Shown: positions 43,458 to 52,099 of the stretch, piece after piece
How positions within the stretch are numbered: the first letter of the stretch is position 1
Layout of the letters: each line of letters starts with the position of its first letter
DNA from: Cellulomonas fimi
GTDB taxonomy: Bacteria; Actinomycetota; Actinomycetes; Actinomycetales; Cellulomonadaceae
DNA length: 64,000 nt
NCBI RefSeq assembly: GCF_028583725.1
Contig: NZ_CP110680.1
Coordinates: 186,001 to 250,000, forward strand
Reading direction: 5' to 3'
The notes under the pieces: generated by a model
The model's database searches: none
Seen by the model: the letters and a program-made list of their open reading frames with translations, nothing else
Told to the model about the DNA's origin: nothing
Program-made: the position numbers and the translations under genes

Positions 43458-43510
43458 GACCCGGGTCCGGGTACCGCGGACCGCGTCCGCGCGGTACCCA
43501 GACCCGGGTC
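43458..43510. terminator. Hairpin terminator after the QorB-like gene
   Basis: Arms 43458-43478 and 43490-43510 pair over 21 bp with one mismatch around an 11-base loop. The outer GACCCGGGTC resembles part of the stem at 5272-5336. Confidence 0.7.
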
Positions 43511-43593
43511 GCGCGTCGGTGGCGGTCGGCGAGGCGGTGGGGGCGGGGGCCGGGTTAGCCTCGGGCCGTCCGGGTCGACGGAGAGGCGGGCGC

Positions 43594-44682
43594 ATGGGCA
43601 ACGGTGGACCGGTCACGTTCGGGGTCGTCGGGAGCGGGTGGCGCGCGGAGTTCTTCCTCCGTGCGGCGCGCCTCATGCCCGACCGGTTCCGGTGCGTCGG
43701 GGTCGTGACGCGGACCGCCGAGCGCGGCGCCGAGGTCGAGCGGGCGTGGCAGGTGCCGACGGTCCGCACGATCCCCGAGCTCGTCGCCGACCGGCCCGAC
43801 TTCGTCGTCGTCTCCGTGCCGTGGCCCGTCACGCCCGAGGCGACGCGTGAGCTCGTCGGGCTGGGCGTCCCCGTGCTCGCCGAGACGCCGCCCGCGCCCG
43901 ACGCCGACGGCCTGCGCGCGCTCTGGGCCGACGTGGGCGCGTCCGGGCTGGTGCAGGTCGCCGAGCACAGCCCGTCGATGCCGCAGCACCAGGCACGGAT
44001 CGCGCTCGTCGACGAGGGGCTGGTCGGCACGCCGACGAGCGTGCAGATCTCGTCGACGCACCTGTACCACGCGGTCGGCCTGGTCCGGCGGCTCCTCGGG
44101 ACGGGACGCGGCGAGGTCGACGTGCACGCCGTCTCGACGACGGCACCGCTGCTCGACCCGAGGAGCCGCGACGGCTGGACCGGCGAGACCGAGCCCCGCG
44201 ACCGCTGGTCGATCCTCGCGACGCTCGACTTCGGGGGCGGGCGCACCGCGCTGTACGACTTCACCGAGAACCAGTGGCACAACCCGCTGCGCACCAACCG
44301 GATCGTCGTCCGCGGGTCGCACGGCGAGCTCGTCGACGACCGCCTGACGCGGTGGGTCGACGAGCGGACCGTCGTGACGTCGTCGCTGGTCCGCCGCATG
44401 TCGGGCGTCGAGCAGGACCTCGACGGCTTCGACCTCGAGCACGTGAGCCTCGACGGGCGCGTCCTGTACCGCAACCCGTTCGACGGCGCCCGGCTGGCCG
44501 ACGACGACGTCGCCGCCGCGACCCTGCTCGCCGCCACCGGCGCGTGGGTGCGCGGCGACGGCCCGCCGCCGTACCCGCTCGCCGACGGCTGCCAGGACCA
44601 TCTGCTCGGCCTCGCGATCGAGGAGTCGGCGCGCACCGGCCGGACCGTCCGGACAGCGCGGGAGGCGTGGGCGGACGCGTGA
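43594..44682 (+). CDS. Gfo/Idh/MocA-family oxidoreductase
   Basis: 362 aa. FGVVGSGWRAEFFLRAA is the nucleotide-binding turn and VVVSVPWP a second Rossmann strand. ETPPAP replaces the usual EKP catalytic lysine region: the Lys of EKP is missing, so activity may be altered or absent. A typical C-terminal beta domain follows. The substrate is probably a sugar or inositol. TAGCCT (43556-43561) lies upstream. The stop overlaps the next gene's GTG. Confidence 0.87.
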   Translation: MGNGGPVTFGVVGSGWRAEFFLRAARLMPDRFRCVGVVTRTAERGAEVERAWQVPTVRTIPELVADRPDFVVVSVPWPVTPEATRELVGLGVPVLAETPPAPDADGLRALWADVGASGLVQVAEHSPSMPQHQARIALVDEGLVGTPTSVQISSTHLYHAVGLVRRLLGTGRGEVDVHAVSTTAPLLDPRSRDGWTGETEPRDRWSILATLDFGGGRTALYDFTENQWHNPLRTNRIVVRGSHGELVDDRLTRWVDERTVVTSSLVRRMSGVEQDLDGFDLEHVSLDGRVLYRNPFDGARLADDDVAAATLLAATGAWVRGDGPPPYPLADGCQDHLLGLAIEESARTGRTVRTAREAWADA

Positions 44683-45893
44683 GCCGCGACGCGACCTCTC
44701 CGGACGCGCGGCAGGCCACCGCGGTCGTGCTCGGCGCGGGGATCGGGGGCCTGGCGGCAGCGGTCGGGCTCGCGCGGGCCGGCTGGGCCGTCACCGTCCT
44801 GGAGCGGGCGATCGCGCTCGAACCCGTCGGCGCCGGGATCGCCCTCGCCCCCAACGCGATCCGCGCGCTCGACGCGCTCGGCGTCGCCGACGAGGTCCGC
44901 GCGATGGCGGCGCTGCGCGGCGAGATCGGCATCCGGCGGGCCGACGGGCGCTGGCTCGTGCGCGCCGATGCGACCGCGGCGAGCGAGGCCCACGGGGAGG
45001 CGACGGTCGTCGTGCACCGTGCGCGGCTCGTCGACCTGCTGGTCCGGGCCCTGCCGGACGGCACGCTGCGCACCGGTGTCGAGGCGACCGTCGCCGACCC
45101 GGGCGACGCGAACCGCCCCGCACGGGTGCGTGTGCGCCGGGCGCCGACGGACGCCGGCGCCGACACGCTCGACGCCGACCTCGTCGTCGCCGCCGACGGG
45201 ATCGACTCGCGCACCCGGGCCGCGCTGTTCCCGACGCACCCCGGGCCGGTCGCGACGGGAGTCGTCGCATGGCGGTTCGTCGTGCCCGAGCCGGACGGGC
45301 TCGTGCCCGCCGAGACGTGGGGTCGCGGGTCCGTCGTCGGCCTCGCACCGCTCGCCGACGGGCGCGTCTACGGGTACGCCACGGCGGTGCTGCCGCCGGG
45401 TGGTCGGTCCGACGACGAGGCCGCCGAGCTCCGGCGGCGGTTCGGGACGTGGCACGCGCCCATCCCGACGATCGTCGCCGGGCTGGAGTCGCGCGACGTC
45501 CTGCGGCACGACCTGCGGTGGCTCGCGACGCCGCTGCCGCGGTTCGACGTCGGCCGGGTCGCGTTCCTCGGCGACGCGGCGCACGCGATGACGCCGAACC
45601 TCGGCCAGGGCGGCTGTCAGGCGCTGGAGGACGCGGTCACGCTCGCCGTCCTGCTCGGGGCGCCCGACGCCTCGACCGTCCGGACCGCGCTGGCCGCGTA
45701 CACCGCGGAGCGCCTGCCGCGGACCCGGCGGGTCCAGCGGATGTCCGCGCAGGTCGGCCGGCCGACGACGTGGACGGCACCCGCCGCGGTCGCCGTCCGG
45801 GACGCCCTCATGAGCGTCGTCGGGCGCCTCGCCGGCCCCCTGCTCGTGCGCCGCACGGCTCCGGTCGTCGGCTGGCGCCCCCCACGGGCCTAG
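44679..45893 (+). CDS. FAD-dependent monooxygenase (PHBH/salicylate-hydroxylase type)
   Basis: 404 aa. The FAD fold starts with VVLGAGIGGLAAAVGLARAGW; the DG motif LVVAADGIDSRTR follows, and then GDAAHAMTPNLGQGGCQALEDA. Aromatic hydroxylation with NAD(P)H and O2 is typical of the family. GTG 44679 overlaps the upstream stop, so it is coupled to the Gfo/Idh gene. Its TAG stop shares the palindrome CTAG with the converging response regulator gene. Confidence 0.9.
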   Translation: MSRDATSPDARQATAVVLGAGIGGLAAAVGLARAGWAVTVLERAIALEPVGAGIALAPNAIRALDALGVADEVRAMAALRGEIGIRRADGRWLVRADATAASEAHGEATVVVHRARLVDLLVRALPDGTLRTGVEATVADPGDANRPARVRVRRAPTDAGADTLDADLVVAADGIDSRTRAALFPTHPGPVATGVVAWRFVVPEPDGLVPAETWGRGSVVGLAPLADGRVYGYATAVLPPGGRSDDEAAELRRRFGTWHAPIPTIVAGLESRDVLRHDLRWLATPLPRFDVGRVAFLGDAAHAMTPNLGQGGCQALEDAVTLAVLLGAPDASTVRTALAAYTAERLPRTRRVQRMSAQVGRPTTWTAPAAVAVRDALMSVVGRLAGPLLVRRTAPVVGWRPPRA

Positions 45894-46615
45894 TCGCGAA
45901 CGACGCCGGCCTCGACGGCGACGATCGCCGCCTGCACGCGCGACGCGCAGCCGAGCTTGGCGAGCACGCGGCTGACGTGCGTCTTCGCGGTCGACTCCGT
46001 GATGACGAGCGCGGCGGCGACGTCCGCGTTCGACATCCCGGCGCCCAGGCACGCGAGCACGTCGCGCTCGCGGGCGGTGAGCGACGCGACCGCGTCGGCC
46101 TGCACCGGGTCGGACGGGACGTCGCGCACGGGGGCCGGTGCGGCGGCGACGAGGTCGGCGAGCAGCCGGCGCGTCACCTCGGGCGCGAGGACCCCGTCGC
46201 CGGCGGCGACCCGCTGCACGGCGTCGACGAGGGCGGCGGCGCCGGTCGTCTTGAGCAGGAACCCGACGGCGCCCGCGCGCAGCATCCCGAGGACGTACTC
46301 GTCGAGGTCGAACGTCGTGAGCGCCAGGACGTCGGCGAGCCCGTCGCGCGTGATGACGCGGGTCGCCTCGATGCCGTCGACGCCGGGCATCCGGACGTCC
46401 ATGAGCACGACGTCGGGACGCAGCGCGCGGGCGTTCGCGATCGCGGCCGCGCCGTCGGCGGCCTCGCCGACGACCTCGATCCCGCCCTGCTCGAGCAGCA
46501 GCCGCAGCCCCGCGCGGATCGCGGCGTGGTCGTCGGCGAGCAGCACGGTCGGCGCACGCCCGGCCGCCGGCTCCCGGTGCGGCGCGCCGGGGGTGTGGTC
46601 CGCGTGGCCGCTCAT
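45890..46615 (-). CDS. NarL/FixJ-type response regulator
   Basis: 241 aa. Receiver domain with phosphoacceptor Asp73 (VVLMDVRMPG), Lys122 (FLLKTT), and a LuxR-type HTH around residues 175-220 (LTARERDVLACLGAGMSNADVAAAL). It overlaps the kinase stop (ATGA), a two-component pair. The 20-residue His/Pro/Ala-rich head is unusual. Targets may include the divergent membrane protein at 48210. Confidence 0.94.
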   Translation of the reverse strand: MSGHADHTPGAPHREPAAGRAPTVLLADDHAAIRAGLRLLLEQGGIEVVGEAADGAAAIANARALRPDVVLMDVRMPGVDGIEATRVITRDGLADVLALTTFDLDEYVLGMLRAGAVGFLLKTTGAAALVDAVQRVAAGDGVLAPEVTRRLLADLVAAAPAPVRDVPSDPVQADAVASLTARERDVLACLGAGMSNADVAAALVITESTAKTHVSRVLAKLGCASRVQAAIVAVEAGVVRD

Positions 46616-48093
46616 CCGACCACCGTCGGGAGGTGCGCGTGCACCGTCCACGTGCCGTCGCGGGCTCCGGCGTCGAGCGTGCCGCCGAGCGCCTCGGCGC
46701 GCTCGCGCATCGTGAGCAGCCCGGTGCCGCCGTGCAGCGGCGGGGGGACGGCGCGGTCGCCCGTCGCGTTGGTCACGGTGACGTCGAGACCGGTGTCGCC
46801 GGCGGCGAGGACCACGCGCGCGACGGCGTCCGGTGCGTGCTTGGCGGCGTTCGTGAGGGCCTCCTGGACGATGCGGAACGCGGCGTGGTCGGTCGCGGCG
46901 GCGAGCCCGTCGGGCCGGGTGCCGGAGACCTCGACCTGCTGACCGGCGGCCTGCGCGGCGTGCACGAGGTCGTCGAGGCGGTCGAGGCCGGCGGGTGCGG
47001 TGACGGCGTCGGGACGGCCGCGGAGGACGACGATCATCGACCGCAGCTCGGCGAGCGCGTCGAGCGTGCCCGCCCGGACCGCCCGCAGCGCGGCACGGTC
47101 GGCCGCCTGGTCGGGGGGACCGGCGAGCGCCGCCTCGGCCCGGATCGCGACGGCGGACACGTGCCCGGCGACGACGTCGTGCAGGTCCCGGGCCGTGCGG
47201 GCGCGCTCCTCGCGGACGGCGGACTCGCGGTCGAGGTCGGCGATGCGTGCGAGGTCGTCGGCGTGCGCGCGCGCGAGCTCGGCGGCGGCCCGCTCGGCGT
47301 CGGCCCGTTGCCGCTCGGCCTCCGCCCGCCGGCCCTCGGCCTCCGCCCGCCGGCCCTCGGCCTCCGCCCGGTCGCGCTCGGCCTCCGCCCGGCGCCCCTC
47401 CGCGGCGGCGCGGTCCGACTCCAGCGCGGCGAGCTCGTCGCGGCGCCGCACGTCGTGGGCCCACCACAGCGGCGTGCCGTAGATCGCGACGGACTGGAGC
47501 AGGAGCAGGACGGCCTCGCGCGGCGGCGCACCGAGCGCGATCACCACGACGGGCGTGACGACGACGACGGCGACGACGGTGACGACGATCCGCCGGCGCA
47601 CCGCCTCGCGGGTGAGGAGCGCGGCGGTGTAGAGGGCGTCGAACAGCGCGACGAGCGTCGCGACGCTGCCGCCGAGGACCGCGTCGAGCAGCGCGCACGC
47701 GGCCGCGACGAGCAGGACGCCGACGGGGTGGCGCCGCTTGACCACGAGCGCGGTCGACGCGACGACGAGCAGCACGACGTGCCACAGGCCGACCCGGTCG
47801 GCGACGACGTCGGGCACCCACGGCGCCGCCGCGCTCGCGACGCCCAGGCCGAGCAGCACGAGCCCGAACAGCAGCGTCGCCACGGCGGCCGTCCGGTCGT
47901 CCCACCAGCCGCGCGCCCGCACGGTCTGCACGAGCCGCGCGCCACGGTCCCACCAGCCCGTGCCGGGCGGGTCCGCCGCGGTCGGCGCGCGGACCGCGTG
48001 CCCCGGTCCGGTGGGCGCGTCGCCGGCACGGGCGGGACGGTCGGACGCCGCGTCGCGCACGGACCCGCGCACGCCGTCGGTCGCCTCGGTCAT
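46612..48093 (-). CDS. HisKA_3-type sensor histidine kinase
   Basis: 493 aa. Four to six membrane helices (about 70-205), then a cytoplasmic coiled-coil linker (about 219-295) built from RRAEAE heptads, His305 in RTARDLHDVVAGH, and a HATPase domain ending with GGTGLLTMRERAEALGGTL. No large extracytoplasmic sensor domain is present, so membrane or small-molecule stress may be sensed. A 21-bp DNA repeat underlies the linker. Confidence 0.94.
   Translation of the reverse strand: MTEATDGVRGSVRDAASDRPARAGDAPTGPGHAVRAPTAADPPGTGWWDRGARLVQTVRARGWWDDRTAAVATLLFGLVLLGLGVASAAAPWVPDVVADRVGLWHVVLLVVASTALVVKRRHPVGVLLVAAACALLDAVLGGSVATLVALFDALYTAALLTREAVRRRIVVTVVAVVVVTPVVVIALGAPPREAVLLLLQSVAIYGTPLWWAHDVRRRDELAALESDRAAAEGRRAEAERDRAEAEGRRAEAEGRRAEAERQRADAERAAAELARAHADDLARIADLDRESAVREERARTARDLHDVVAGHVSAVAIRAEAALAGPPDQAADRAALRAVRAGTLDALAELRSMIVVLRGRPDAVTAPAGLDRLDDLVHAAQAAGQQVEVSGTRPDGLAAATDHAAFRIVQEALTNAAKHAPDAVARVVLAAGDTGLDVTVTNATGDRAVPPPLHGGTGLLTMRERAEALGGTLDAGARDGTWTVHAHLPTVVG
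47291..47395. repeat. Five 21-bp in-frame repeats coding coiled-coil heptads
   Basis: Units start at 47291, 47312, 47333, 47354 and 47375, each 21 bp, so each codes one seven-residue heptad (E-[GR]-x-R-A-[ED]-A) of the kinase linker. Confidence 0.9.
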
Positions 48094-48209
48094 CCGCCCA
48101 TCCCAGCACAGCGCCCCCCGACGGCCGTCGTCCGAAGGATGTACGGGCGCGCACGGGATCGGTCCTCCGCCCGACGCGACGCACCGCGGCCCGCGGCGAG
48201 GGTGACGGC

Positions 48210-48821
48210 ATGGCCGAGCTGCTGGAGCTGATCCGTGAGAACCCCGTCGCCGCGCTCGTCGTGGCGTGCGAGGTGGCGTTCTGGGTGTTCCTCGTCGCCG
48301 CCGTCGTCGCGCGCTACGCGCTGCGGTGGCGTCGCACGTCGACCGTCCTGCTGCTGTGCGAGCCGCTGCTCGAGGTCGTGCTGCTCGTGGCGACCGTGGG
48401 CGACCTGCTGCGCGGCAGCGAGCCGACGTGGACGCACGGGCTCGCCGCGCTGTACCTCGGCTTCACCGCGGGGTTCGGGACGTACACGGTCCACAAGGTC
48501 GACGCGTGGGTGTCGTGGCGGTTCGCCGGCGGACCGCGCCCGCCGCAGGTGCCGAAGACGGGTGCGCCGGCGCGCGCGCACGAGTGGCGGATGTGGGGGC
48601 GCGTGGTCGTCGCGTGGGTCGTCGCCGCGGCCGTGCTCGGGGTGCTGCTGCTCATCGCGCAGGAGCCGGACCAGCGCGAGGTGCTGCTCGGGTGGCTGGG
48701 GCGCGCGACGCTCGTCCTCGTGATCTGGTTCGTCGCCGGGCCCGTCTGGACGGAGCTGTCCTCGCGCGGCCGCCCGGCCGACGAACCCGTCGACGCCCAG
48801 GAGCGCGCGGACGCCCGCTGA
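48210..48821 (+). CDS. Hypothetical membrane protein, 203 aa
   Basis: Not recognised. About five hydrophobic helices with a charged loop (RFAGGPRPPQVPKTGAPARAHEW) and a Pro/Glu-rich tail. EPLLEVVLLVATVGDLLRGSEPTWTHGLAALYLGFTAGFGTYTVHKVDAW is typical of an uncharacterised actinobacterial family. It is divergent from the two-component operon with 116 bp between, so it may be the target of that system. Confidence 0.8.
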   Translation: MAELLELIRENPVAALVVACEVAFWVFLVAAVVARYALRWRRTSTVLLLCEPLLEVVLLVATVGDLLRGSEPTWTHGLAALYLGFTAGFGTYTVHKVDAWVSWRFAGGPRPPQVPKTGAPARAHEWRMWGRVVVAWVVAAAVLGVLLLIAQEPDQREVLLGWLGRATLVLVIWFVAGPVWTELSSRGRPADEPVDAQERADAR

Positions 48822-48907
48822 GCGTCGCGGGCGCCGACGGCCGGTGGGCGTCGCCTCGCGCGGCGCCCTGGGATGCGGTCGGGCGGGACCGGTGCGACGG
48901 TCGAACG

Positions 48908-49891
48908 ATGACGCGATTCGGCTACACGCTCATGACCGAGCAGTCCGGCCCGAAGGAGCTCGTGCGGTACGCCGCCGCGGCCGAGGAGGTCGGCTTCGAC
49001 TTCGAGGTGTCCAGCGACCACTACTTCCCGTGGCTCGACGCCCAGGGACACTCCGGCTACGCGTGGTCGACGCTGGGCGCGGTCGCGCAGGTGACGAGCC
49101 GCGTCGAGCTCATGACGTACGTGACGTGCCCGATCCTGCGGTACCACCCGGCCGTCGTCGCGCAGAAGGCGGCGACGCTCGGGGTGCTGTCCGACGGCCG
49201 GTTCACGCTCAACCTCGGCGCCGGGGAGAACCTCAACGAGCACGTCGTCGGCGAGCGCTGGCCCGCGGTCGGTGAGCGGCACGACATGCTCGAGGAGGCT
49301 GTGGAGATCATCCGCGAGCTCCTCACCGGCGAGCGCACGACCTACGACGGGGCCTACTTCCGGGTCGACTCCGCGCGCGTGTGGGACGTCCCGGACAGCC
49401 CGGTCGAGATCGGTGTCGCCGTCTCCGGCGACCAGTCGGTGTCGCGCTTCGCCCCGCTGGCCGACCACCTCGTCGCGGTCGAGCCCGACGGCGACCTCGT
49501 CGCGTCGTGGGACGCCGCCCGCCCGTCGGGGGCGCCGCTGTCGCGCAAGATCGGCCAGGTGCCGATCAGCTGGGACCCGTCGCAGGAGCGCGCGATCGAG
49601 CGTGCGCACGAGCAGTTCCGCTGGTTCGCGGGCGGGTGGAAGGTCAACGCCGACCTGCCGACGACCGAGGCGTTCGACGCCGCGAGCCAGTTCGTCCGGC
49701 CCGAGGACGTCGCCGAGCAGATCGCGTGCGGCCCCGACCTCGACGCGTGCGTCGAGTCGGTCCGCGCCTACTGGGAGGCCGGGTTCACCGACGTCGCGAT
49801 CGTGCAGGTCGGCGACGAGAACCAGGCCGAGTTCCTCCAGAAGGCCGCCGGGCCGCTGCTGGAGAAGCTGCGCGCCGCGTCGACGGAGTGA
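48908..49891 (+). CDS. F420-dependent luciferase-like oxidoreductase (TIGR03557 type)
   Basis: 327 aa TIM barrel of the LLM family. FGYTLMTEQSGPKELVRYAAAAEEVGFDFEVSSDHYFPWL opens it; LGAGENLNEHVVGERWPAVGERHDMLEEAVEIIRELL is the hallmark of F420-using members. The cofactor is F420 by family; the substrate is unknown. It is 32 bp upstream of a phage-like gene and likely in the same transcript. Confidence 0.9.
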   Translation: MTRFGYTLMTEQSGPKELVRYAAAAEEVGFDFEVSSDHYFPWLDAQGHSGYAWSTLGAVAQVTSRVELMTYVTCPILRYHPAVVAQKAATLGVLSDGRFTLNLGAGENLNEHVVGERWPAVGERHDMLEEAVEIIRELLTGERTTYDGAYFRVDSARVWDVPDSPVEIGVAVSGDQSVSRFAPLADHLVAVEPDGDLVASWDAARPSGAPLSRKIGQVPISWDPSQERAIERAHEQFRWFAGGWKVNADLPTTEAFDAASQFVRPEDVAEQIACGPDLDACVESVRAYWEAGFTDVAIVQVGDENQAEFLQKAAGPLLEKLRAASTE

Positions 49892-49923
49892 CCGCGGCAC
49901 CACCGATGAGAGGAGCACCGACC

Positions 49924-50289
49924 ATGGCCGTGACCGCCTTCCAGGACCTCCCGCTCGCCGACCGCGACCGTGCGTGGGACGGCGACGCCGCCGAGAAGCG
50001 CGTCCGCGCGTGGGCCGACGCGCAGGACGAGCCGAACGCGAAGTACCGCGACGCGCACGTCTGGTACGACGCCGACGCGAAGGAGAACTTCACCGCGTAC
50101 AAGCTGCTCATCGCCGACGTGGTCGACGGCCGCCTGCGCGCGGTCCCGCGCGGGGTGTTCGCCGCCGCCGCCGTCATGCAGGGCTCGCGGGGCGGCGTCG
50201 ACCTGCCGGACAAGGACCGCGACCGCGTGAAGAGCCACCTGGCGAAGTACTACGCGAAGCTCGACGAGACCCCGCCCTGGGACGACTGA
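49924..50289 (+). CDS. Small conserved protein, 121 aa, prohead-protease-like region
   Basis: Basic and acidic protein with FTAYKLLIADVVDGRLRAVPRGVFAAAAVMQGSRGGVDLP and DRDRVKSHLAKYYAKLDE. These stretches resemble segments found in phage head proteins and in free bacterial proteins. There are no other phage genes nearby. A good GAGGAG precedes ATG 49924. It is cotranscribed with the F420 enzyme. Function unknown; the phage resemblance is from memory and weak. Confidence 0.7.
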   Translation: MAVTAFQDLPLADRDRAWDGDAAEKRVRAWADAQDEPNAKYRDAHVWYDADAKENFTAYKLLIADVVDGRLRAVPRGVFAAAAVMQGSRGGVDLPDKDRDRVKSHLAKYYAKLDETPPWDD

Positions 50290-50311
50290 CCCGCCGAGGC
50301 CCACCGCCGAG

Positions 50312-50359
50312 CGCAACATGAACGGCGTTCCCGTGATGCGGAACGGCGTTCATGTTGCG
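50312..50359. terminator. Bidirectional hairpin terminator
   Basis: Arms 50312-50331 and 50340-50359 pair over 20 bp with one mismatch around an 8-base loop, between converging genes. The arms are AT-richer than the background (CAACATGAAC). Confidence 0.8.
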
Positions 50360-50406
50360 TTCGACGGCGGCAGGGGGCCGGACCGCCCGGGCGATCCGTC
50401 GAGGGG

Positions 50407-51495
50407 TCAGTAGCCCGGGCGGAGGCGGACGCGGGGCTGGTTGTCGGCCGACCGCGACGACTCGACGATGCTCGGGCGGTCGGCGACGAAGTCCCCGAAC
50501 GACCGGTACCCGAGCGACCGCTCGCTGAACGCCGGGTCCATGCGGGTCATCTGGTTCTTGAGCTCGCCGAACGACACCCACTCGTCGTCGGGCTTCTTGG
50601 TGCGGACCAGCCGCATCGCGCGCATGAGCAGCTGCGTGGCGGCCCGGTGGGCGGCCTTGCCGCTGCGCGCGGCCGGGCGGTCGGCGGACTCCACGGCGTC
50701 CGCGTCGTCCGCCGTGCGTGCCGTGCCGGTCGACGCCGGCGCCGTCGTCGCGTCGTCGGGCGACTCCGCGCCGCCGGCCCCGGACCCGGCGCGCCCACCC
50801 TTGCCGTTCCCGCGCCCGCCCGTCCCGGCAGGGCGGTCCACGGCGGTGGGGCCGGTCGTGGCCTGGTCGGCTCCCGACCGGTCGGCGGCGTCCTCCACGG
50901 CCTCGTCGTCCGCGTCGTCGGCGGCGGACGTCTCCAGCAGGTCGTCGTAGTCGGCGAACTCGTCGCACGCGGCCATGAGCGCGCGTGACGTCGCACCCGC
51001 GACACCGATCCCGACGACGTACCGGCCGAGGCGCTTGGCGCGCTGCGCGAGCGCGACGTAGTCGGAGTCCCCGGCGACGACGACGACGTGGGTGACGTCG
51101 GGCAGGCGGAACAGGTCCTCGACGACGTCCACGGCGAGCCGGATGTCGGCGCCGTTCTTGAGCCCGGCGGTCACCGGGAAGAGCTGCGTGAGGTCGACGG
51201 CGCGGTCGACGAGCTGGCGCTGGTAGGCGGCGTTCGCGGGCACGGACCAGTCGGCGTAGGCGCGGCTCACGACGACGGACCCGAAGGACGACGCGTAGTC
51301 GAGGATCGCGCCGACGTCGACGCGCGCCTGCGCGAGCCGCTGCGCGACGGGGTCGTCGGCGCGGGCGTCCATGCGGTGCTCGCGGGCGCTGTCGCGGTAC
51401 CAGTCGCCGCGGCGGAAGGTCTGGTCGTAGCGCGAGATGACGATGTTGTCGAAGTCGACGTACACGGCGACGCGGGCGGTGGTGGTCTCCGGCAT
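50407..51495 (-). CDS. NYN-domain RNase with C-terminal LOTUS/OST-HTH domain
   Basis: 362 aa. The N-terminal NYN/PIN-like nuclease has VAVYVDFDNIVISRYDQ, GADIRLAVDVVEDL and VVVVAGDSDYVALAQRAKRLG, with the catalytic aspartates. An acidic and Gly-rich linker leads to the C-terminal LOTUS-like domain (KKPDDEWVSFGELKNQMTRMDPAFSERSLGYRSFGDFV), which often binds RNA. It may degrade or guard an RNA. It is upstream of no obvious partner. Confidence 0.88.
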   Translation of the reverse strand: MPETTTARVAVYVDFDNIVISRYDQTFRRGDWYRDSAREHRMDARADDPVAQRLAQARVDVGAILDYASSFGSVVVSRAYADWSVPANAAYQRQLVDRAVDLTQLFPVTAGLKNGADIRLAVDVVEDLFRLPDVTHVVVVAGDSDYVALAQRAKRLGRYVVGIGVAGATSRALMAACDEFADYDDLLETSAADDADDEAVEDAADRSGADQATTGPTAVDRPAGTGGRGNGKGGRAGSGAGGAESPDDATTAPASTGTARTADDADAVESADRPAARSGKAAHRAATQLLMRAMRLVRTKKPDDEWVSFGELKNQMTRMDPAFSERSLGYRSFGDFVADRPSIVESSRSADNQPRVRLRPGY

Positions 51496-51551
51496 GCGGC
51501 CCATCCTGGCCCGTGCGGGGCGGCCGTGCGGTCCGAACCCGCCCTGCGGCG

Positions 51552-51971
51552 TCAGGCCGGCGGCGAGAACCGCGCGAGGTCGGCGGGGACGTCGTCGTGC
51601 CGGAGCTCGAACCAGACCGCCTTGACGGCGACGCCGTCGTCCTCGGAGGCCGTGCCCCAGCTCGACGACAGCCGGTCGATGAACATGACGCCGCGACCGC
51701 CGAGCGCGGTGGGCGGCGGGTTGCGCAGGACGGGCTCCTCGCGGGCGCCGTCGGTGACCTCGACGCGGGTGCGGACGTCGTCGACGTCGACGCGGAGCGT
51801 CACGGGCGGGTCGGCGTGGGCGACGGCGTTCGTCACCAGCTCGCTGACCAGCAGGACGAGCACCTCGAGGCGGGCCGGCTCGACGCCGGCCTCGAGCAGA
51901 CGCTCGCGCGCCCACCGGCGCGCCGGCGCGACCGCGGAGAGCGCGGGGGCGACGGACGTCTCGGCGCGCAT
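51552..51971 (-). CDS. RsbW-like anti-sigma ATPase
   Basis: 139 aa HATPase_c protein: VLLVSELVTNAVAHADPPVTLRVDV (N box) and GGRGVMFIDRLSSSWG (G box) are visible. Such proteins phosphorylate STAS antagonists or bind sigma factors. ATG 51971 follows AGGAGG. The upstream gene at 52100 is divergent. It could act with the STAS protein at 13358, though they are not linked. Confidence 0.88.
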   Translation of the reverse strand: MRAETSVAPALSAVAPARRWARERLLEAGVEPARLEVLVLLVSELVTNAVAHADPPVTLRVDVDDVRTRVEVTDGAREEPVLRNPPPTALGGRGVMFIDRLSSSWGTASEDDGVAVKAVWFELRHDDVPADLARFSPPA

Positions 51972-52099
51972 ACGGGGCCTCCTGCTCGACCTCGTCCGGG
52001 GGGCTGATGTGGGGGACTCCGCCACGGTTGTGCACATCCGGCGATTCGGCAACTCGAACTCGCCCGACGGGACGCTCCGGCACCCGGACGCGTGTGAGC

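Noticed and set aside
49924..50289. Prophage remnant
   Set aside because: Only one weakly phage-like gene, with no integrase, attachment site or base-composition change around it.
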